From Molossus alvarezi (taxonomy: Eukaryota; Chordata; Mammalia; Chiroptera; Molossidae), in assembly GCA_037176705.1 (NCBI GenBank), contig CM073907.1, positions 10,943,001-11,007,000 on the forward strand: a stretch of DNA of 64,000 nt. Direction: 5' to 3'. Of the stretch, positions 46,301-57,435 are shown piece after piece; position 1 is the first letter of the stretch, and each line of letters starts with the position of its first letter. The notes beneath the pieces were generated by a model. That model did no database searches and was not told where the DNA came from. It saw only the letters and a list, made by a program, of their open reading frames with translations. The position numbers were made by a program, and so were the translations under genes.

Positions 46301-49300
46301 TGAAATCTATGAAATCTTAAATTTAAAACAATGAGGAACCAGTATTTGAATAAACAAAGCTATCAGTGGAGCAGAAGAGAAATCCAAAAACAGACTCAAG
46401 TACATGTGGCACTGTAGTATATGATGAATTGAAGGTGTTATCCCAGACCACTGGGCTCTTTTGTAAAAATGTGGACAACTGGGTAGCCATTTAGAAAAAG
46501 AGGTAACATTTGATTCATACCTCACACCATCCATGCAAATAAACTCCAAATTAAAAAAGAAAGAGGTGTGGGGTACAGACTGACAAACTTCAGAAGAGGG
46601 GGATGGGAGGAGGGAAGAGAGAGACCACAGAACTTATATGCATGTATGTGTAACCAATGGACATAGACAACTATGCTGGGGTGGGGCGGGGCGGGATCAG
46701 GAGGAGAGTGTTAATGGGGGGAAAAGGAGAACCATCTGTAACAAAAATTAATTAATTAATAAAAAAATAATAAAATAAATAAAAAAGAAAGAGGTGATAG
46801 AAAGAGATTTGATTTGGGGTGATGAACACAATACAATATACAGAAGATATACACTGTTCCCCTGAAACCTATATAATTTTAGAATTAGAATTGTACCCTT
46901 GAAACCTATATAATTTTATTAACCAATGTCACCCCAGTATGCTCAAATAAAAATGAAATAAATATATAAATACTAGAAGAAAAGACAGAAGAATTCCTCT
47001 ATAAGCTGGGTGTACCAAGAGAGTACAATAAAATAAAAGACCGATGAATTGCACTCCATAAAAATTTAGAAATTTTTCCATGGTAAAAATAATTGATAAT
47101 TCATTAAAATATATCTGTGTACAAGAGGGTTACGGTATCTTTTACTGAAAAAGTGTGAGTTTGGATCAACTGCCGAAGCAAAGTCATCACACCTAAGTAA
47201 GCCACTTGGAAAGGCCCATTCTAAAAAAGCATGGTGGAGGAGAGAAGGTGACCTAAAAGGGGGGGAGGGGGCTTTCTTCTGCATGCGTGGGCCACAGGTT
47301 TACCTTGTTCAGTTTCTTGTGGGCCCCACTGTGGTTCCCCTGCACCAGGTCGGCCCCACTCAGGAGCCGGTATGTGTCTGCCACCTCAGGGCTGAGATCC
47401 CCGAACACACCCACTTTGGCCTCCAGGGACTTTCTCAGGATCGAGGTTGCTCTCTGTGAAAAAAAGGAAAATCTCCTGGTTAAAAAGTTCGCAGGCTGAT
47501 GAACATCTGTGCCTAAGAAAATGATGCAACTCACGTGCATTCTCCCCTTTCAGGGGGATGCGTTTGGGCAGAGCGTCTCATGAGCTGAGTCTCCTTTCCC
47601 CCGGTTAAACAAGAGACAGAAATGACATCCACTGGAGGTGGGGGGTGTATGAACTATGAAGAGAGAATTCATAGAGGACACCCAGAGAAAAAGCCACTTC
47701 AGAGATTATGAGAATCCATTTTAGCAGAGTAGGAACTAAAATCCATTTTAGCAGAGGTGGAACTAAAAAGCTAGTGTGTCCTGTGTGTGTCAAGAACTTG
47801 CTACACGGTTTCCGTGTGTGACCTCGTGCCATTTCGATCCTCACTTGACAGATGAGGAAACCGAGACACAGCTGGCAAAACACTTGCTCAGTCGGACAGC
47901 TCATCAATGGCAGGGACAGGATCTGAATCGGTCAGTAATTTCAATCTTTTTTGGGTGCAGGGTCTTCTCCGTCTGGGCACAACGACATTCTCACTTTAGC
48001 GAAAATGAGTTTCCCAGTGACTTATCCATTTACAGAACATCTCGAACATATTCTAGGGTTTTCTACTTCCCATAAGAAAATCGTTTATGAAACCAAAAGC
48101 AAACATTCCACCGTGATAGGAAAAAAAAAAAAAAGAAATATAGTTGACATTTTGTTTGGTCTATCTGATTTATTTATACCAACATGGAATCAAAAACCTG
48201 AGTTGGTCAGAAACCAGTATCTTCTGATGTTCAAGCCTTAGGTCAGAAACCAAGACACACAGAGGGACACCCCGTATGTCGATCTCCCCGTGTTCCTCCT
48301 GAAATTCTTCCAGGATCTTCGACGAGGCGGGATTGCAGGTGCAGAATATAAACGCTGGATTTGGGAGCTGAGTCACCAGGGAGATGCTGTCCCCACCACA
48401 CAGACCCGAGGACGTCCACGCAGAAGGAGCCAGCAGGACTTGAGTCCTCCCTTGGCACTAATACGAGTCAGGTGTTTCGGGAACCACAGCAAAGGTGCTG
48501 ATGAGGCAGAAATATTTCGCAGGGGGAAAGAGGAACCCCTGTAGGGGCAGAGGCCATGTGTACATTGGGAACGTGTGACCCGCCGTGGCGCCTGAGGCAC
48601 TAGCTGCCACGCTGCACCGAGTCCCCTGCGGTACCTGTGAGCTAGGGCTGAGCGTGGTGTACGGGTTGGGACAGCGCCTTTCCCACGGGGACTGACTGCC
48701 AGGCTTCGAGGAGCCAATGACAGAGGAGCCAGACTCTTTTTCCGAAATGAAGCTGTCCATGCCCCTTACAGCCCGACCGGGGAGACCAGAGACAGATGTG
48801 CGACGGCAATCGACCAGGCATCACGTGGGCTTACCGGACAGGCTTGTCAGCCCGAGAGGGGAGGAGGTCGGTGGGAGGAGTAAGGGACAGCAGGACTTAG
48901 ACGGGCTGAGAGGAGGGCGTGGGGACGGGAGCACGGGCCTGAGATGGGGGAAGCCCACGGCACGTTCAGGGTCGGCCCGATCCCACCGGGCTGTGGCGGG
49001 GAACATAGGAAAGGGAGCAAGGGAGATGAGGGGGTTGCAGGCTGGGCTGGCGGTGGAGGACCCCGTGCCAGGCCGAGGAGTTCAGAGAAGGGACTTGAGC
49101 AGGCAAGTGGCACATCGGAAAGATAAACCCCAGAGAGACCTTCCCTTCCATTTTACCTTACAAGATACTTTCCTCCCCAAAGATCACCTGCCCGTGGGTG
49201 CAGGTTTCTAGCACAGGTGTAGGCAGTCACCACACCTTGGATGGTCCTTGCTCATCGCCGGGACTGTCCTCAGGCCCAGCCCCTGTTGGCCGACTCCTGC

Positions 49301-52300
49301 TGCAACCCACAGTGAGAGGTCTGTGGCTAGGGGGAGAACCACGCGAGGTGCCACGTTTGTCTGGATGGGTTGCGCCACACACGAGGGCGCGGGCATGTGT
49401 CTTGCTCTCCACAAGCTGTAGCCCTGCGGAGCCGCAGCTACAATAAGCAGGGTCCATGCACCAGGTTCTCAAGGTCGCCAGACCTTCAAGCCTTTGTGGG
49501 TGAACACGGCGTCTACATTCTCATAAACAACTGAGCGAGGATCTGGAAGCGGCCTGTAGTGGCCACATGGCCTTATTTATCCACGGCCCTGCAGAGCCTG
49601 TCACATGCCTAGCACGGAGTAGACGCCTACTGGATGCTTGCAGAGTGACGGATTTGAGGACCCCTTTGGATATCAGCCGGGTCGCCCATGTACATAACTA
49701 GTCAACCGCGATCCAAACTCACCTCTTCTTCCCCGGTGACTTGTAGGAAATGGCAGTATTCATCTTGAATGGACAGAAACTTGGCTCTTCTCGTCCCTTC
49801 AGCATCCTTAAGGCTAGCCAGGCTCTCTTGAAAATACTGCTCAGCCACATCTGAAGAAGAACATCAGGACAACCACTGTGAAAAGTGTTTGCCGATTTGA
49901 AATGGAGACAGAATAAACATGCTCTTAGCGGGCGGTGAACTATCTGAAAATAATAAACATTTGCATAAGAGAGCCCAGTTCAGGAAACTGTCTTTTGCCC
50001 ATTAAGCTGCCTGTCACATCAGAAAAGACCGAGGTCTCCGAGGGACACGGCAATTTACTTGCCTTGGTTTTTCATTCAGTTTAGCTCTCCCGATGATACA
50101 CAAATGCAGACCGCCCCCCAGACCTGAAGGTCTGGGCAGGTTTTCAGGCCGATTAAAGAGACCCCTCTCTTTCAGTGGGGGGTGGGGAGGGTCTGTCCAC
50201 TGTGAGACCAGCAGATACATTTCTAGAGGATTCCTCCCCATTTTCTCTCGGTAGGAGAAAATCCTGCTGCATGACATCCCTTTCACGAGCAGCTGACTCA
50301 TGGAGAAAATATCCCAGACTCAGTGCTCAGACTAAGTGTTCCCTTTGGCAGCTCTGAGGATCTAAGGACAGCAAGTGTGACGTGAGGTGGCATTTCTTTG
50401 GTTGACTGAAAACACTACCCCCATGGACATTCCGCGGCTAGAAGTTAATGAGGGTGTTCAGGAGTGGCAGAGGTCAAGGGTACAGGTGGGAGCTGGGGCT
50501 GAAGGGGCAGGGACTGGCTTTCAGACCCTGGGTGTTGGCAGCGTGGTGCTGTGCTCAGATGAAGGAGGAGGTCAAAAAAGCTGGGGAGCATTTCCCTCCC
50601 CTTCCCAGGTAAGAATCCAGTCTCTCAGACAGATGGACATAGCCACACTGGACACCGTTCTAGTCCCTTTCTTGTCCATTTCTCCCGCCTCGTGGTATCC
50701 CTTCCCTTAAGGGTCACATGCTGACCAACGGCCCCCCAAAAGCACCCCATTCAAGCTAGTCCCCTAACCCTGATTGCTACATGCTCCTTTCCCTTCGTGG
50801 AGCTGATCTCACAGAGGTGCTGGGAGAAAGGAAGCTGTTCTGCCTAATTCAGACTAGTGTGTAAATGGCTCACGACCTCTGACTCAGGGAGACCTGGTCA
50901 TGTTTTCCAAAGAGGATGCTTGTTAGCACATACGAACCTTTAGAAGAGTGGAAGTGAAGGAGGAAGGAAGGGAGGGGAGAGAGGAAGGGATTTATTACTT
51001 AAACGAAAGCCAGCCCGATGACTGAGGTGAGGAGAGCTAGGTGTTGTGCTGGGACGTCAGAGACGGGCCCTGTCTGGCATCTGCCCTTGGGGTCAGCCTC
51101 CTCAAGTTCCTGCTTCCTTTCCTCATTTCAGAGGCATCAGCTTTACCAGAGGTCCAGCCTTTTCCCATTTCTGTCCCTGGAAGGTCTCTAGTCTGAGGGA
51201 GGCGGGCGGCAGGGGTCTGGTTCGCTGACCTCTGTCATCAGGTGCCACTCGACCCCACATCAGGACCCTGGTGTGTCAGAAGAGCCAGCGCTCAGGAACA
51301 GAGGGAGGCGGAGGGCGCCCACTGTGGGCACCTCCTCTGTTTGTCAACAGGAAACCGCTATCATCTTCACCTGGGACCCAAGAAAACGCCCCAAAGCAAG
51401 ACCCTCCAAGCCCAGAAATCACCTTTCTGAATCCGGGCCACATGATTACTCGTTGCGGGGAGAGCGAACTGGACGGTCAGAGGTTATTCTCCGGGGGCTG
51501 AGCACTCGCAGGAGGTCCCTCTGGCACAAGTGGCAGCAGGACCTCCGAGGGCTAGGTCGCGGCAGTGTGGGCGGATGCCACCGCCCAGCGTGCCCCTTGT
51601 GCTGAGCCAGGCGGGGGCTCAGAGAGCCAGCAGTTCTAGCGCTCGCACATGGCCACCCCCTCCTGTTCTAGAACCCTCTGCAACCTGACGCCCTGGCCCA
51701 GCGGAGGGTGAGTCACTTTCTAAAGCAGAGGAGCAGGGCCCAGCTTGTACATCTGAGCCCTCGGCACAGGCCGAGTCCATTAATCTCCCATGTGCACGCC
51801 AATCGAAGGGTTAGGCCACCTGCACATTAGAGAGGGAGAGTGGCCCCGGGGGCAGGGTGGCTCAGGTCCCGTCAAGGCCCCCGTCAGACTCTATTGGTCT
51901 GTGTGGCTTCAGGCAAAGACTAAGAGGAATGCAGGGCTATGCCGGGCACACTGGGGGTCAGGAGGCTTTGCGTTAAAGTAAGTCCCAGCAGCCCTGGGCT
52001 CACGCTGTCCTAGGCCAGAGCTGGCTAAGCAGGGCAGCTTCCTTAGGAGGGAGGCCTGCGCGTATAATGGGACAATTATCGTCTGTGACAGTCTGTGCTC
52101 TGTACTAACTGTGAGAGCATTAAGGACCCCAGGGAATTTGAAAATGGCAAGTCGTAAAGCCTCACTTGGCCTGAACCCAGAGGAGCACCACCACCCGGCA
52201 AACAGATGGAACCCATTTAGATCCTGCTGGGCACGCCCTGCGGGCACCTGCAGGGCTGGGGGTGGGGCACGGGGTAGCCTGAGGACATTCGAGCGCAGGA

Positions 52301-55300
52301 CTGGCTGTCTCCTGCTGCCCGGCCCTGGGAGCTCCGCAGGGGACCGGTTCCCTTTCGGGGGGCCTGGCCATGGCTCCCGGGAGCGGCACACCTGCTGCCC
52401 ACTGGCTTGGTCCCAGGAGTCCACGGCTGTCTCTGGGGCATCAGTGGAGGGAGGTGACCAAGATGGTGGCATGGATGAGCCCGGCGCCCACAGGCCAGTC
52501 AGGGACTCATCACCACGGGGATCTGTCCTCACCTCCAGGTCCTGATCAGGACCCCACCCCTCCCTGACCAGCGCTGGGGCCTTGCTTTGCCTCTAACTTG
52601 CATAGTGACCCTGGATACGCCTTGGACCCCAAACCTCTAGATAGGATGTGTTCTCCTTTTTTTTTTTATCCTCACCCGAGGACATTTTTCCATTTTTTGT
52701 TCAGGTAGAGTGGGAGGGAGAGAGAGGAACAGAGAGAAACATCGACGTGAAAGGAACACATCGAGTGGCTGCCACCCGCACGACCAACCAGGGCCGGGGA
52801 CAAACTGCAACTGAGGTACATGCCCTTAGCGGGAACCGAACCCGGGTCTCTCCGGACCGCAGGCCGACGCTCTAACCGCTGAGCCAAACCAGCCAGGGCT
52901 AGATAGGATGGGTTCTATGAAGCCTTCCAGAGGTTTCTGAGAAGGGGTCCTACTAATGATGACAGGCTTCCCTTTGCTTCTCTGCCCCCCCCCCCGCCTT
53001 TGGCACAGAGCAATGTGGATGCCGACATCTGCTTGGGGAGCTCAGAGGCAGGCCGGGCTCGGGCTGGCTGGTGTTTTGTGTAAGAGGTGGGCCCTGAGCG
53101 GAGCAGAGGAAGGACCTGTCAGAGCACACCTGGGTCAAGGTGGGTGGGAAGGCTGAGAAGGAATGAGGATGGAGCGGGGAAGAATGAGGCGGGGCGGGGG
53201 GGGGGGGGGGGGGGGGGGGACACGGTAGTGGCTTACACTCATCTCGACCAGCAGGGGCCGCTAAGGGGGCCCGGGAAGGCGAAGGACACCTGACTCTGGC
53301 TGCTCCCAGGTGGCCATGGGACCTGTCAGGAGCCCATTGGAGCTGAGTGCGTGAGTAAGCAGGGGCTGTCAGACTTCTGGTCTCTCTGGGACACACAAGA
53401 CCCAAGGTGCGTCGGTAACCCAGTGAGCGGGGAGCGGGCTGGGATGGGGCCGGGCCCAGCACGGGGCAAACTGAGAAAACTGAGACGGCAGGCCGCAGGA
53501 GGAAAAGGGAGGGCTGTGTGGGGTAAAAAAGAGGAGACTTCATCGAGATACAGTGCCCAGCTTCAGACACATATTTCATGTCTACTGTGCAAAATGTGGG
53601 CAGAGGCTGGGACAAGTGGGGGCCGGAGAGACGAAGGTAATGTGCACCCCATAAGTCTGGTCCACGCAGACAGGGACCCCACTCCCTGCCCCCAAGGTTC
53701 TGTGTTGATGTCTCTGGACCCCGAGCAGCTCCCAGGCACACTGCAGCCCAGGCTGCAAATGAGGTCACTTCCAAACAAGGCCGCCTGTGCTCAGCGGGCT
53801 CCGCCTCCCCAAGGTTTACACTGAGATGGACTTGGCTGCAACACATCTCGTTTTCACATCCTTTACGAGAAGAGTTATAAACCCAAGGCCAATGCCCCGA
53901 GCACTTAGCAGGGCTGGGAGAGCTGTTACTACCAAGTTTGTCTATGGCTGCTCTGGGAAGCCAGCCTGGCTCAGGTTAGTGACATTCCGGGAGCCCGGAG
54001 TGAGAGTCCTTATGCAATCGCATCCTCCGTGACTTCTAGGGCAGTTTTGTCTGCACAGGAATGCAGGGAGGGCTCGGAGCAAAGGGCTTAGCCTCACTGA
54101 GCAGCCTGAAGTACGCTGGCTTCTTGGCCAGTGGCATTTCCTCATCAGAGGGCAATGCCTTTCATGGGCATTCAGCAAGCAGGCCGTGGTGATTCCCCAA
54201 ACAGCACATTTTCCCCATTAGTTATTCTTTTAATAAATACATTGTACTCAGCAAAGACAAGCTTAGGCACAGGGGAGCAGAGCTGAGATCCCATGCAGGT
54301 ACATGCCCCTGGCACACGGTGGAACGTGTTGGAGCTGACCACCCTCATCACACTCATGCTCTGCAGGCATGGAGCCTGCCACCAGGCGTGTTTCGCCTCA
54401 CTAAGAGCCTGGAACATATCTGAGTTAGTCGCCATCGGTGATGGACTGATTTCATGTAGAAATCCAGATTTCCGCCTTCTCTTGAAGAAGCAGATCTGCC
54501 TTCCACACAACAGCAAAGGGCTGGAGCGGAGTGGAACAGGGGAGGGTCTTCTCCAGTTTGCCACAGTCCCCACCACTCTCTATTGTCTCTCTCACACTAC
54601 AGCCAACAGGTACCTGCCATCTGTAAGTGTGCTTGCTGCTGCTCCTGTTTTCCAGGTTCCTATAGACATTTAGATTCGTGACTCCATCAAACATGCCTCT
54701 GCATTTTAAAAAGTGTCTTATACCATGTGGGGAATGGAAGGTTTCCCCTGGCCCTGTTAAAGGAATTTTAGGCACCAATAAGCTGGTCAGAATGTTAGCC
54801 CTTTGGAGGTTTTGAGATTGATTGTCATGTATGGGGTGTTCTAAGGAGTGAGAATCAGAAAGGTCGCCTGACCCCCCACACCCAGCTCTACGAAGGCACC
54901 CAGAGCTCGAGGAGACCGGAATGAGGTGGGATGGACAGGGACAAACACCAGCATCCCTTCACCAACTCCTCCCTGGACCAGAACCCCGGCCTGCCCAGGG
55001 ATCTCTGCTCCTCCCTGCGGCATCCCTGCCAGCTTCTCCCACTCGCCCGCCTCCCCCTCTTAGCCCAACCCCTGCTCCCTGAACCCCACCCCAAGCCTCC
55101 CTGGTATGTCGACGTTAGGCTGGCTCTGGCACGCTGAACCTCATTCTCTATAATAAATAATTATTTTTAGCTGATATCTTAAAATACACCCTGGGTCTTC
55201 TTTATGAGTCAGATTCTGTTCCTGAGTATTCTGACCGAACGACACAAAGTCCGCGGAATGTGTGCCCTCCCTCCGTCCACAGTGCATGCTCTGGTCCCGG

Positions 55301-56044
55301 GGTGGCGGACTAAAGACTCCCCACCCCCCCGCCCCCGCCGCCCCGGCTCACTGCTCTGCCTGCTATTCGGGGCTACGCAAAGCCATGTGAGTCCTGAATG
55401 ACCACTTCCTTTAGAGCCCCGGAACTGTAAGCCCATCCTACTCGGAAGCTCAGTCCTGCGGGCTGGACCAGGTCTCCAACAGGCCAGATCTGTTGCCATG
55501 GTAGTTCCACAACAATCCTCAAAAATAGATCACCTTGGAAAGCAGAGAGATTTCCCTGTCGGTCCAGCACGGATTCTCTGGGGCTCTTTTTTTTTATCCT
55601 CACCCAAGGACATTTTTGCATTTATCTTCAGATCGAGCGGGAGGGAGAGAGGGATGAAGAGAGCGAGAGAAACATGGAACTCTGTGGCTCTTAACAGCTG
55701 TGTTTGGATAAAGACTCACTGGATTTGAAAATAAAAGATTAAAGGCAGAACAGGGAGATGCCAAAGGGCTCTGGTCAAGCTGAGTGACACCGCTGAGATG
55801 ACTGGACAGAGTCCCAAGGCTCCCCGAAGGGCCGATGTCATAGCTCCGTCCACCTGCTCACCCATCCCAAAGGCCCAGAAGTGTGCAGGACAGGTGGGGA
55901 GCGGGCGCCCCCGTCGCCCACAGGAGGCTGGCTCTCACCGTGGTGCTCGGGCCTGCCGGAAGCGAAGGCAGCGTGGGCGACACGGTGCGCGGACAGCGCG
56001 GCCTCCTCTTCAGACGGCTCGCTGCTCAGGAGGATGAGATGCGC
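34803..56044 (-). CDS. TTC23: TTC23, 3' half of gene (five last coding exons)
   Basis: Coding blocks 56044-55939, 49850-49723, 47453-47304, 35813-35731 and 34920-34803 join in phase to about the last 194 residues. TTC23 is a tetratricopeptide-repeat protein reported at the primary cilium base in Hedgehog signalling; I recall the human protein as 447 residues. The translation matches it in order: AHLILLSS..., [50 protein letters not shown] and the C-terminus KARPHAAD. All internal splice sites are GT-AG. The 5' exons, encoding about 250 residues, must lie beyond 64,000: no match was found between 56,045 and the window end. Convergent with SYNM. Confidence 0.93.
35731..35813 (-). CDS. TTC23: TTC23 penultimate coding exon
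   Basis: 83 nt between acceptor TGTTCTGCAG and donor CAA|GTGAGT. Reads [20 protein letters not shown] then QALDVLS and two bases of Lys. Matches the end of the TPR region in TTC23. Confidence 0.93.
35932..36080. repeat. Minisatellite, five units of 30/29 bp
   Basis: Five tandem units based on CAGTCTGACCTTCA...ATGCTAGGGA. Units 1, 3 and 5 are 30 bp (with AGTGTGA or AGTTTGG) and units 2 and 4 are 29 bp (with AATACA), an A-B-A-B-A pattern. It lies about 120 bases intron-side of a TTC23 acceptor. Confidence 0.93.
36280..36485 (+). repeat. Ves SINE, form B
   Basis: GCCCTAGACAGTGTGGCTCAG head and AAATCAATAAA end. Diverged copy. Confidence 0.88.
36795..37640 (+). mobile_element. LINE-1 ORF2 3' fragment in TTC23 intron
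   Basis: 'GGACAGACAAATAGACCAA', 'ATGAATCCCAGGCTGATT', 'GAAAATATTGGAGACGACC' and 'AAACTCAAAATATCTGTGC' fit L1 ORF2 3' sequence. Inside is a 36-bp tandem duplication with units starting AAGGACTAGCATTC at about 37217 and 37253. Degenerate, without a long frame. Confidence 0.7.
37641..40020. other. TTC23 intron, no recognised feature
   Basis: Unique-looking intron sequence with a T and G run near 39245-39275. No exon or known repeat was assigned. Confidence 0.45.
40281..40341. repeat. (CT)n(CA)n compound microsatellite
   Basis: About 23 CT units with one GT interruption, followed by about six CA units. Not part of a SINE. Confidence 0.97.
40342..42985. other. TTC23 intron, no recognised feature
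   Basis: GC-moderate unique sequence. Frames at 41190-41650 lack recognisable protein content. Confidence 0.45.
42995..43115 (+). mobile_element. MER5A-type hAT DNA transposon remnant
   Basis: 'CAGTGATTCTCAACCTTCCCC', 'AAAATGCAGATCCCTGG', 'ACTCTGGATCAGAAGG' and 'TTTAAGAACCACGC' match the short non-autonomous MER5A pattern in order. Confidence 0.7.
43116..44150. other. TTC23 intron, no recognised feature
   Basis: Intron sequence without a recognised element, ending at the serial SINE pair. Confidence 0.4.
44152..44360 (-). repeat. Ves SINE, form B
   Basis: CTTTATTGAATTTTTTTTTTT to CACACCGGCCAGGC. The flank TACTCTCTGCTGCTT recurs after it and after the next SINE. Confidence 0.9.
44379..44592 (-). 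repeat. Ves SINE, form A (second at same site)
   Basis: AGCCTCACCTGAGGACATTT to ATACCAGTCAGGGC, lacking a middle part. Flanks TACTCTGCTTCTT and TACTCTTTGCTTCTT. Confidence 0.9.
44740..45100 (+). mobile_element. LINE-1 ORF2 fragment
   Basis: 'TTACCTAGAAAAATACAGG' near 44893 and 'AAAGGAAGCACCAGGCCTAAAG' near 44998 resemble L1 ORF2. Heavily mutated. Confidence 0.6.
45105..45240 (+). repeat. Dispersed repeat with 'GAAACCTATATAATTTTAT' block (copy 2)
   Basis: 'GGAGACTTGACTTGGGGTGG', 'GAAACCTATATAATTTTATC' and 'AATGTCACCCCAATACACTC' match the copy at 46795-46970 and, in part, that at 10930-11095. Confidence 0.65.
45241..46560 (+). mobile_element. LINE-1 ORF2 fragments
   Basis: 'AGGTTGGTTTAATACAG' (about 45407), 'AGATCAGGAACAAGACAAG' (about 45666), 'TTGCAGATCATACTGAGAGA' (about 45798) and 'GGAAAAAAAAGCTAGACTA' (about 46215) follow L1 ORF2 order through the reverse-transcriptase and C-terminal parts. 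Many stops; not active. Confidence 0.75.
46561..46800 (+). repeat. L1-linked 3' end repeat with 'GGAGGAGAGTGTTAATGGGG'
   Basis: Shares GGAGGAGAGT and ACCATCTGTAACA segments with 15686-15790 and ends in an AATTAATTAATAA tail. It directly follows L1 ORF2, consistent with a lineage-specific L1 3' UTR. Confidence 0.5.
46795..46970 (+). repeat. Dispersed repeat with 'GAAACCTATATAATTTTAT' block (copy 3)
   Basis: 'GATTTGGGGTGATGAACAC', then GAAACCTATATAATTTTAGA and GAAACCTATATAATTTTATT (the block is doubled), then CCAATGTCACCCCAGTATG. The internal doubling is absent from copy 2. Confidence 0.65.
47304..47453 (-). CDS. TTC23: TTC23 exon (TPR region)
   Basis: 150 nt, exactly 50 codons, phase 0 at both ends, between acceptor CCTTTTTTTCACAG and donor AACAAG|GTAAAC. 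Reads [40 protein letters not shown] and [10 protein letters not shown]. The pattern of Ala, Gly and Leu at helix contacts fits TPR helices. Confidence 0.95.
47705..47765. repeat. Short tandem duplication in TTC23 intron
   Basis: Two copies of ATCCATTTTAGCAGAG followed by TAGGAACTAAA or GTGGAACTAAA, about 30 bp per unit. Confidence 0.85.
47785..47935 (+). repeat. MIR remnant
   Basis: 'CACTTGACAGATGAGGAAACC' and the following 'GCTCAGTCGGACAGCTCATC' and 'CAGGGACAGGATCTGAATCG' fit the MIR core. Confidence 0.7.
47936..49722. other. TTC23 intron, no recognised feature
   Basis: Partly GC-rich intron sequence. Long frames near 48373-48824 and 48717-49211 have no family resemblance. Confidence 0.45.
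49723..49850 (-). CDS. TTC23: TTC23 exon (TPR region)
   Basis: 128 nt between acceptor TCTTCTTCAG and donor GAAGAG|GTGAGT. Two bases complete Asp, then [40 protein letters not shown] and EE are read. Matches human TTC23 closely; the split Asp codon agrees with the upstream exon's last base. Confidence 0.95.
49851..52654. other. TTC23 intron, no recognised feature
   Basis: Unique-looking intron sequence of 2.8 kb without SINEs; a GGAGG-rich stretch lies near 50955-50990. The 207-codon frame at 51909-52532 (- strand) is unsupported. Confidence 0.45.
52656..52899 (-). repeat. Ves SINE, form A
   Basis: TTATCCTCACCCGAGGACATT to AACCAGCCAGGGC, with near-perfect flanking repeats CTAGATAGGATG(T/G)GTTCT. 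Confidence 0.93.
53196..53219. repeat. 24-base homopolymer G run
   Basis: Uninterrupted run of 24 G, preceded by GGCGGGGC. It can form quadruplex structure and its length is easily misjudged in sequencing. Confidence 0.95.
53220..55585. other. TTC23 intron, no recognised feature
   Basis: Mixed intron sequence. Frames at 52953-53846 (- strand) are proline-rich because of GC content and the G run, not because of a gene. Confidence 0.45.
55587..55672 (-). repeat. 5'-truncated Ves SINE, form A (tail part only)
   Basis: TTATCCTCACCCAAGGACATT to GAGAGAAACAT: only the 3' third of the SINE. Flanks CTGGGGCTCTT and CTGTGGCTCTT look like its target duplication, a usual outcome of incomplete reverse transcription. 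Confidence 0.88.
55939..56044 (-). CDS. TTC23: TTC23 exon (TPR region), most 5' in window
   Basis: 106 nt between acceptor CATGGCAACAG and donor CACG|GTGAGA. Reads [35 protein letters not shown] and one base of Asp. The previous residue in human is Gln at an exon end, matching phase 0. Upstream exons are not in the window. Confidence 0.93.
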
Positions 56045-56760
56045 CTGTTGCCATGGGAAGAAGAAACATGCTTGTTTACATGCTTGGCAGCAGCGGCCGG
56101 GAACTAACTGTTCTTGGAGCGATAAGCAGGAAGACGAGGAACTTTCTAGCAAGCTGGACAATGTGATTTCTGCGAAGCACGGTCCATTCTTGGGAGAGAT
56201 GGGTTTTAAAAGCATTGTGTGGTGGGGCAGAGGACGCACTGGGTGCTGAGTCCAGGTGGCTGGATGCTGCGGCCAAGGCCATCCCGGAATAAATCATTTA
56301 GAAGGCTGTGCTCCTATGACAGCAGAGGAGGTGGGAGGGTTCAAAGGGCAAGGAGATGGATTCAAAGGGCCAGCGCTATGCAGAGGAAGTGGGCAAGCCC
56401 AGACCCCTGCCCACTGGCCAGCCCAGCAAGAGGGAACCAACCCGTGTCAGCAGCCTCACTCACGAAACCTAGATCCCCGCCCCATGCCTGACCCAGCAAG
56501 CCCATTTGCAAGCCCAGGAGAGCTGCCAGGGCACAGAACACAGCTCAGTTCCTTGGTGGGGAAAAAAAAGTCCATTTTTACATTCTTTAAGGAAAAATAC
56601 AACCCTATGATCCTAGGGACATAAAATAATAATAAAACTTTCAAATAAAATGCATGATGTATCGCATAAATAAAAAGATACAAAATACATAAATAAAGAA
56701 AAAGGTAAAGTTACTTCTCATCTGCCTGTCAACATTAGGAGTTTTAAAAATGCATGCGAG

Positions 56761-57015
56761 GCCCTGGCCGGTTTGGCTCAGCAGTTAAGAGCGTCGGCCT
56801 GCGGTCCAGAGAGACCTGGGTTTGGTTCCCACTAAGGGCACGTCCCTCGGTTGCAGTTTGTCCCCGGCCCTGGTTGGGTCATCCGGGTGGTGGCCACTCA
56901 ATGTGTCCCTTTCACATCGATGTTTCTCTTTCTCTCTTCCTCCCTCTCCCTCCCACTCTATCTGAACAAAAAATAAAAATACAAAAATGTCCTCGGGTGA
57001 GGATGAAAAAAAAAA
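56761..57015 (+). repeat. Ves SINE, form A
   Basis: GCCCTGGCCGGTTTGGCTC to GGGTGAGGATG plus A, with direct repeats AAAATGCATG(C/T)GAG on both sides. Confidence 0.93.
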
Positions 57016-57264
57016 TGCATGTGAGTAATATGTTTACATTCATCCGATAAACAGATACTTACAGATCGCCTCCTACGGGAGGGGCATGGGCCAGAAAGCG
57101 AGGCAGTACGGAAAGAAACAGACAGAAAACACGAAGTCACACAGCGCGCTGAGGTGGGAGGGCAGTTCGCAATCGATTGTCGAGACAGAAAGACTGAAAC
57201 ACCGTGAGTTTAAAGGAGAGAACTGCTAGGCCAACGTGCTAACAACAGCTAACATTCAAGCTGC

Positions 57265-57435
57265 ATACTTTAATTCTTTTTCACTTGTGATACCCACGGC
57301 AATTTTCATGGCAATTTTTATTGTCTTCATTTGATAGATGGGAAAACTGAGGTTGCTGAATGGGTGACTCGCCCAGGGTGTCTCGCAGCTGACAAAGGAT
57401 GGAGCTAGGACTCGGACCTTGATCCTCTGACGTCC
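57265..57435 (+). repeat. MIR remnant
   Basis: 'TTTGATAGATGGGAAAACTGAGG', 'GGGTGACTCGCCCAGGG' and 'GGAGCTAGGACTCGGACC' follow MIR order. Confidence 0.75.

Noticed and set aside
51909..52532. 207-codon - strand frame in TTC23 intron
   Set aside because: Could be mistaken for a TTC23 exon, being on the right strand, but nothing in it matches TTC23 or any other family I know.
52953..53846. 297-codon - strand frame with a proline run
   Set aside because: The proline run is the G24 tract read backwards; no splice or family support, and it lies in a TTC23 intron.
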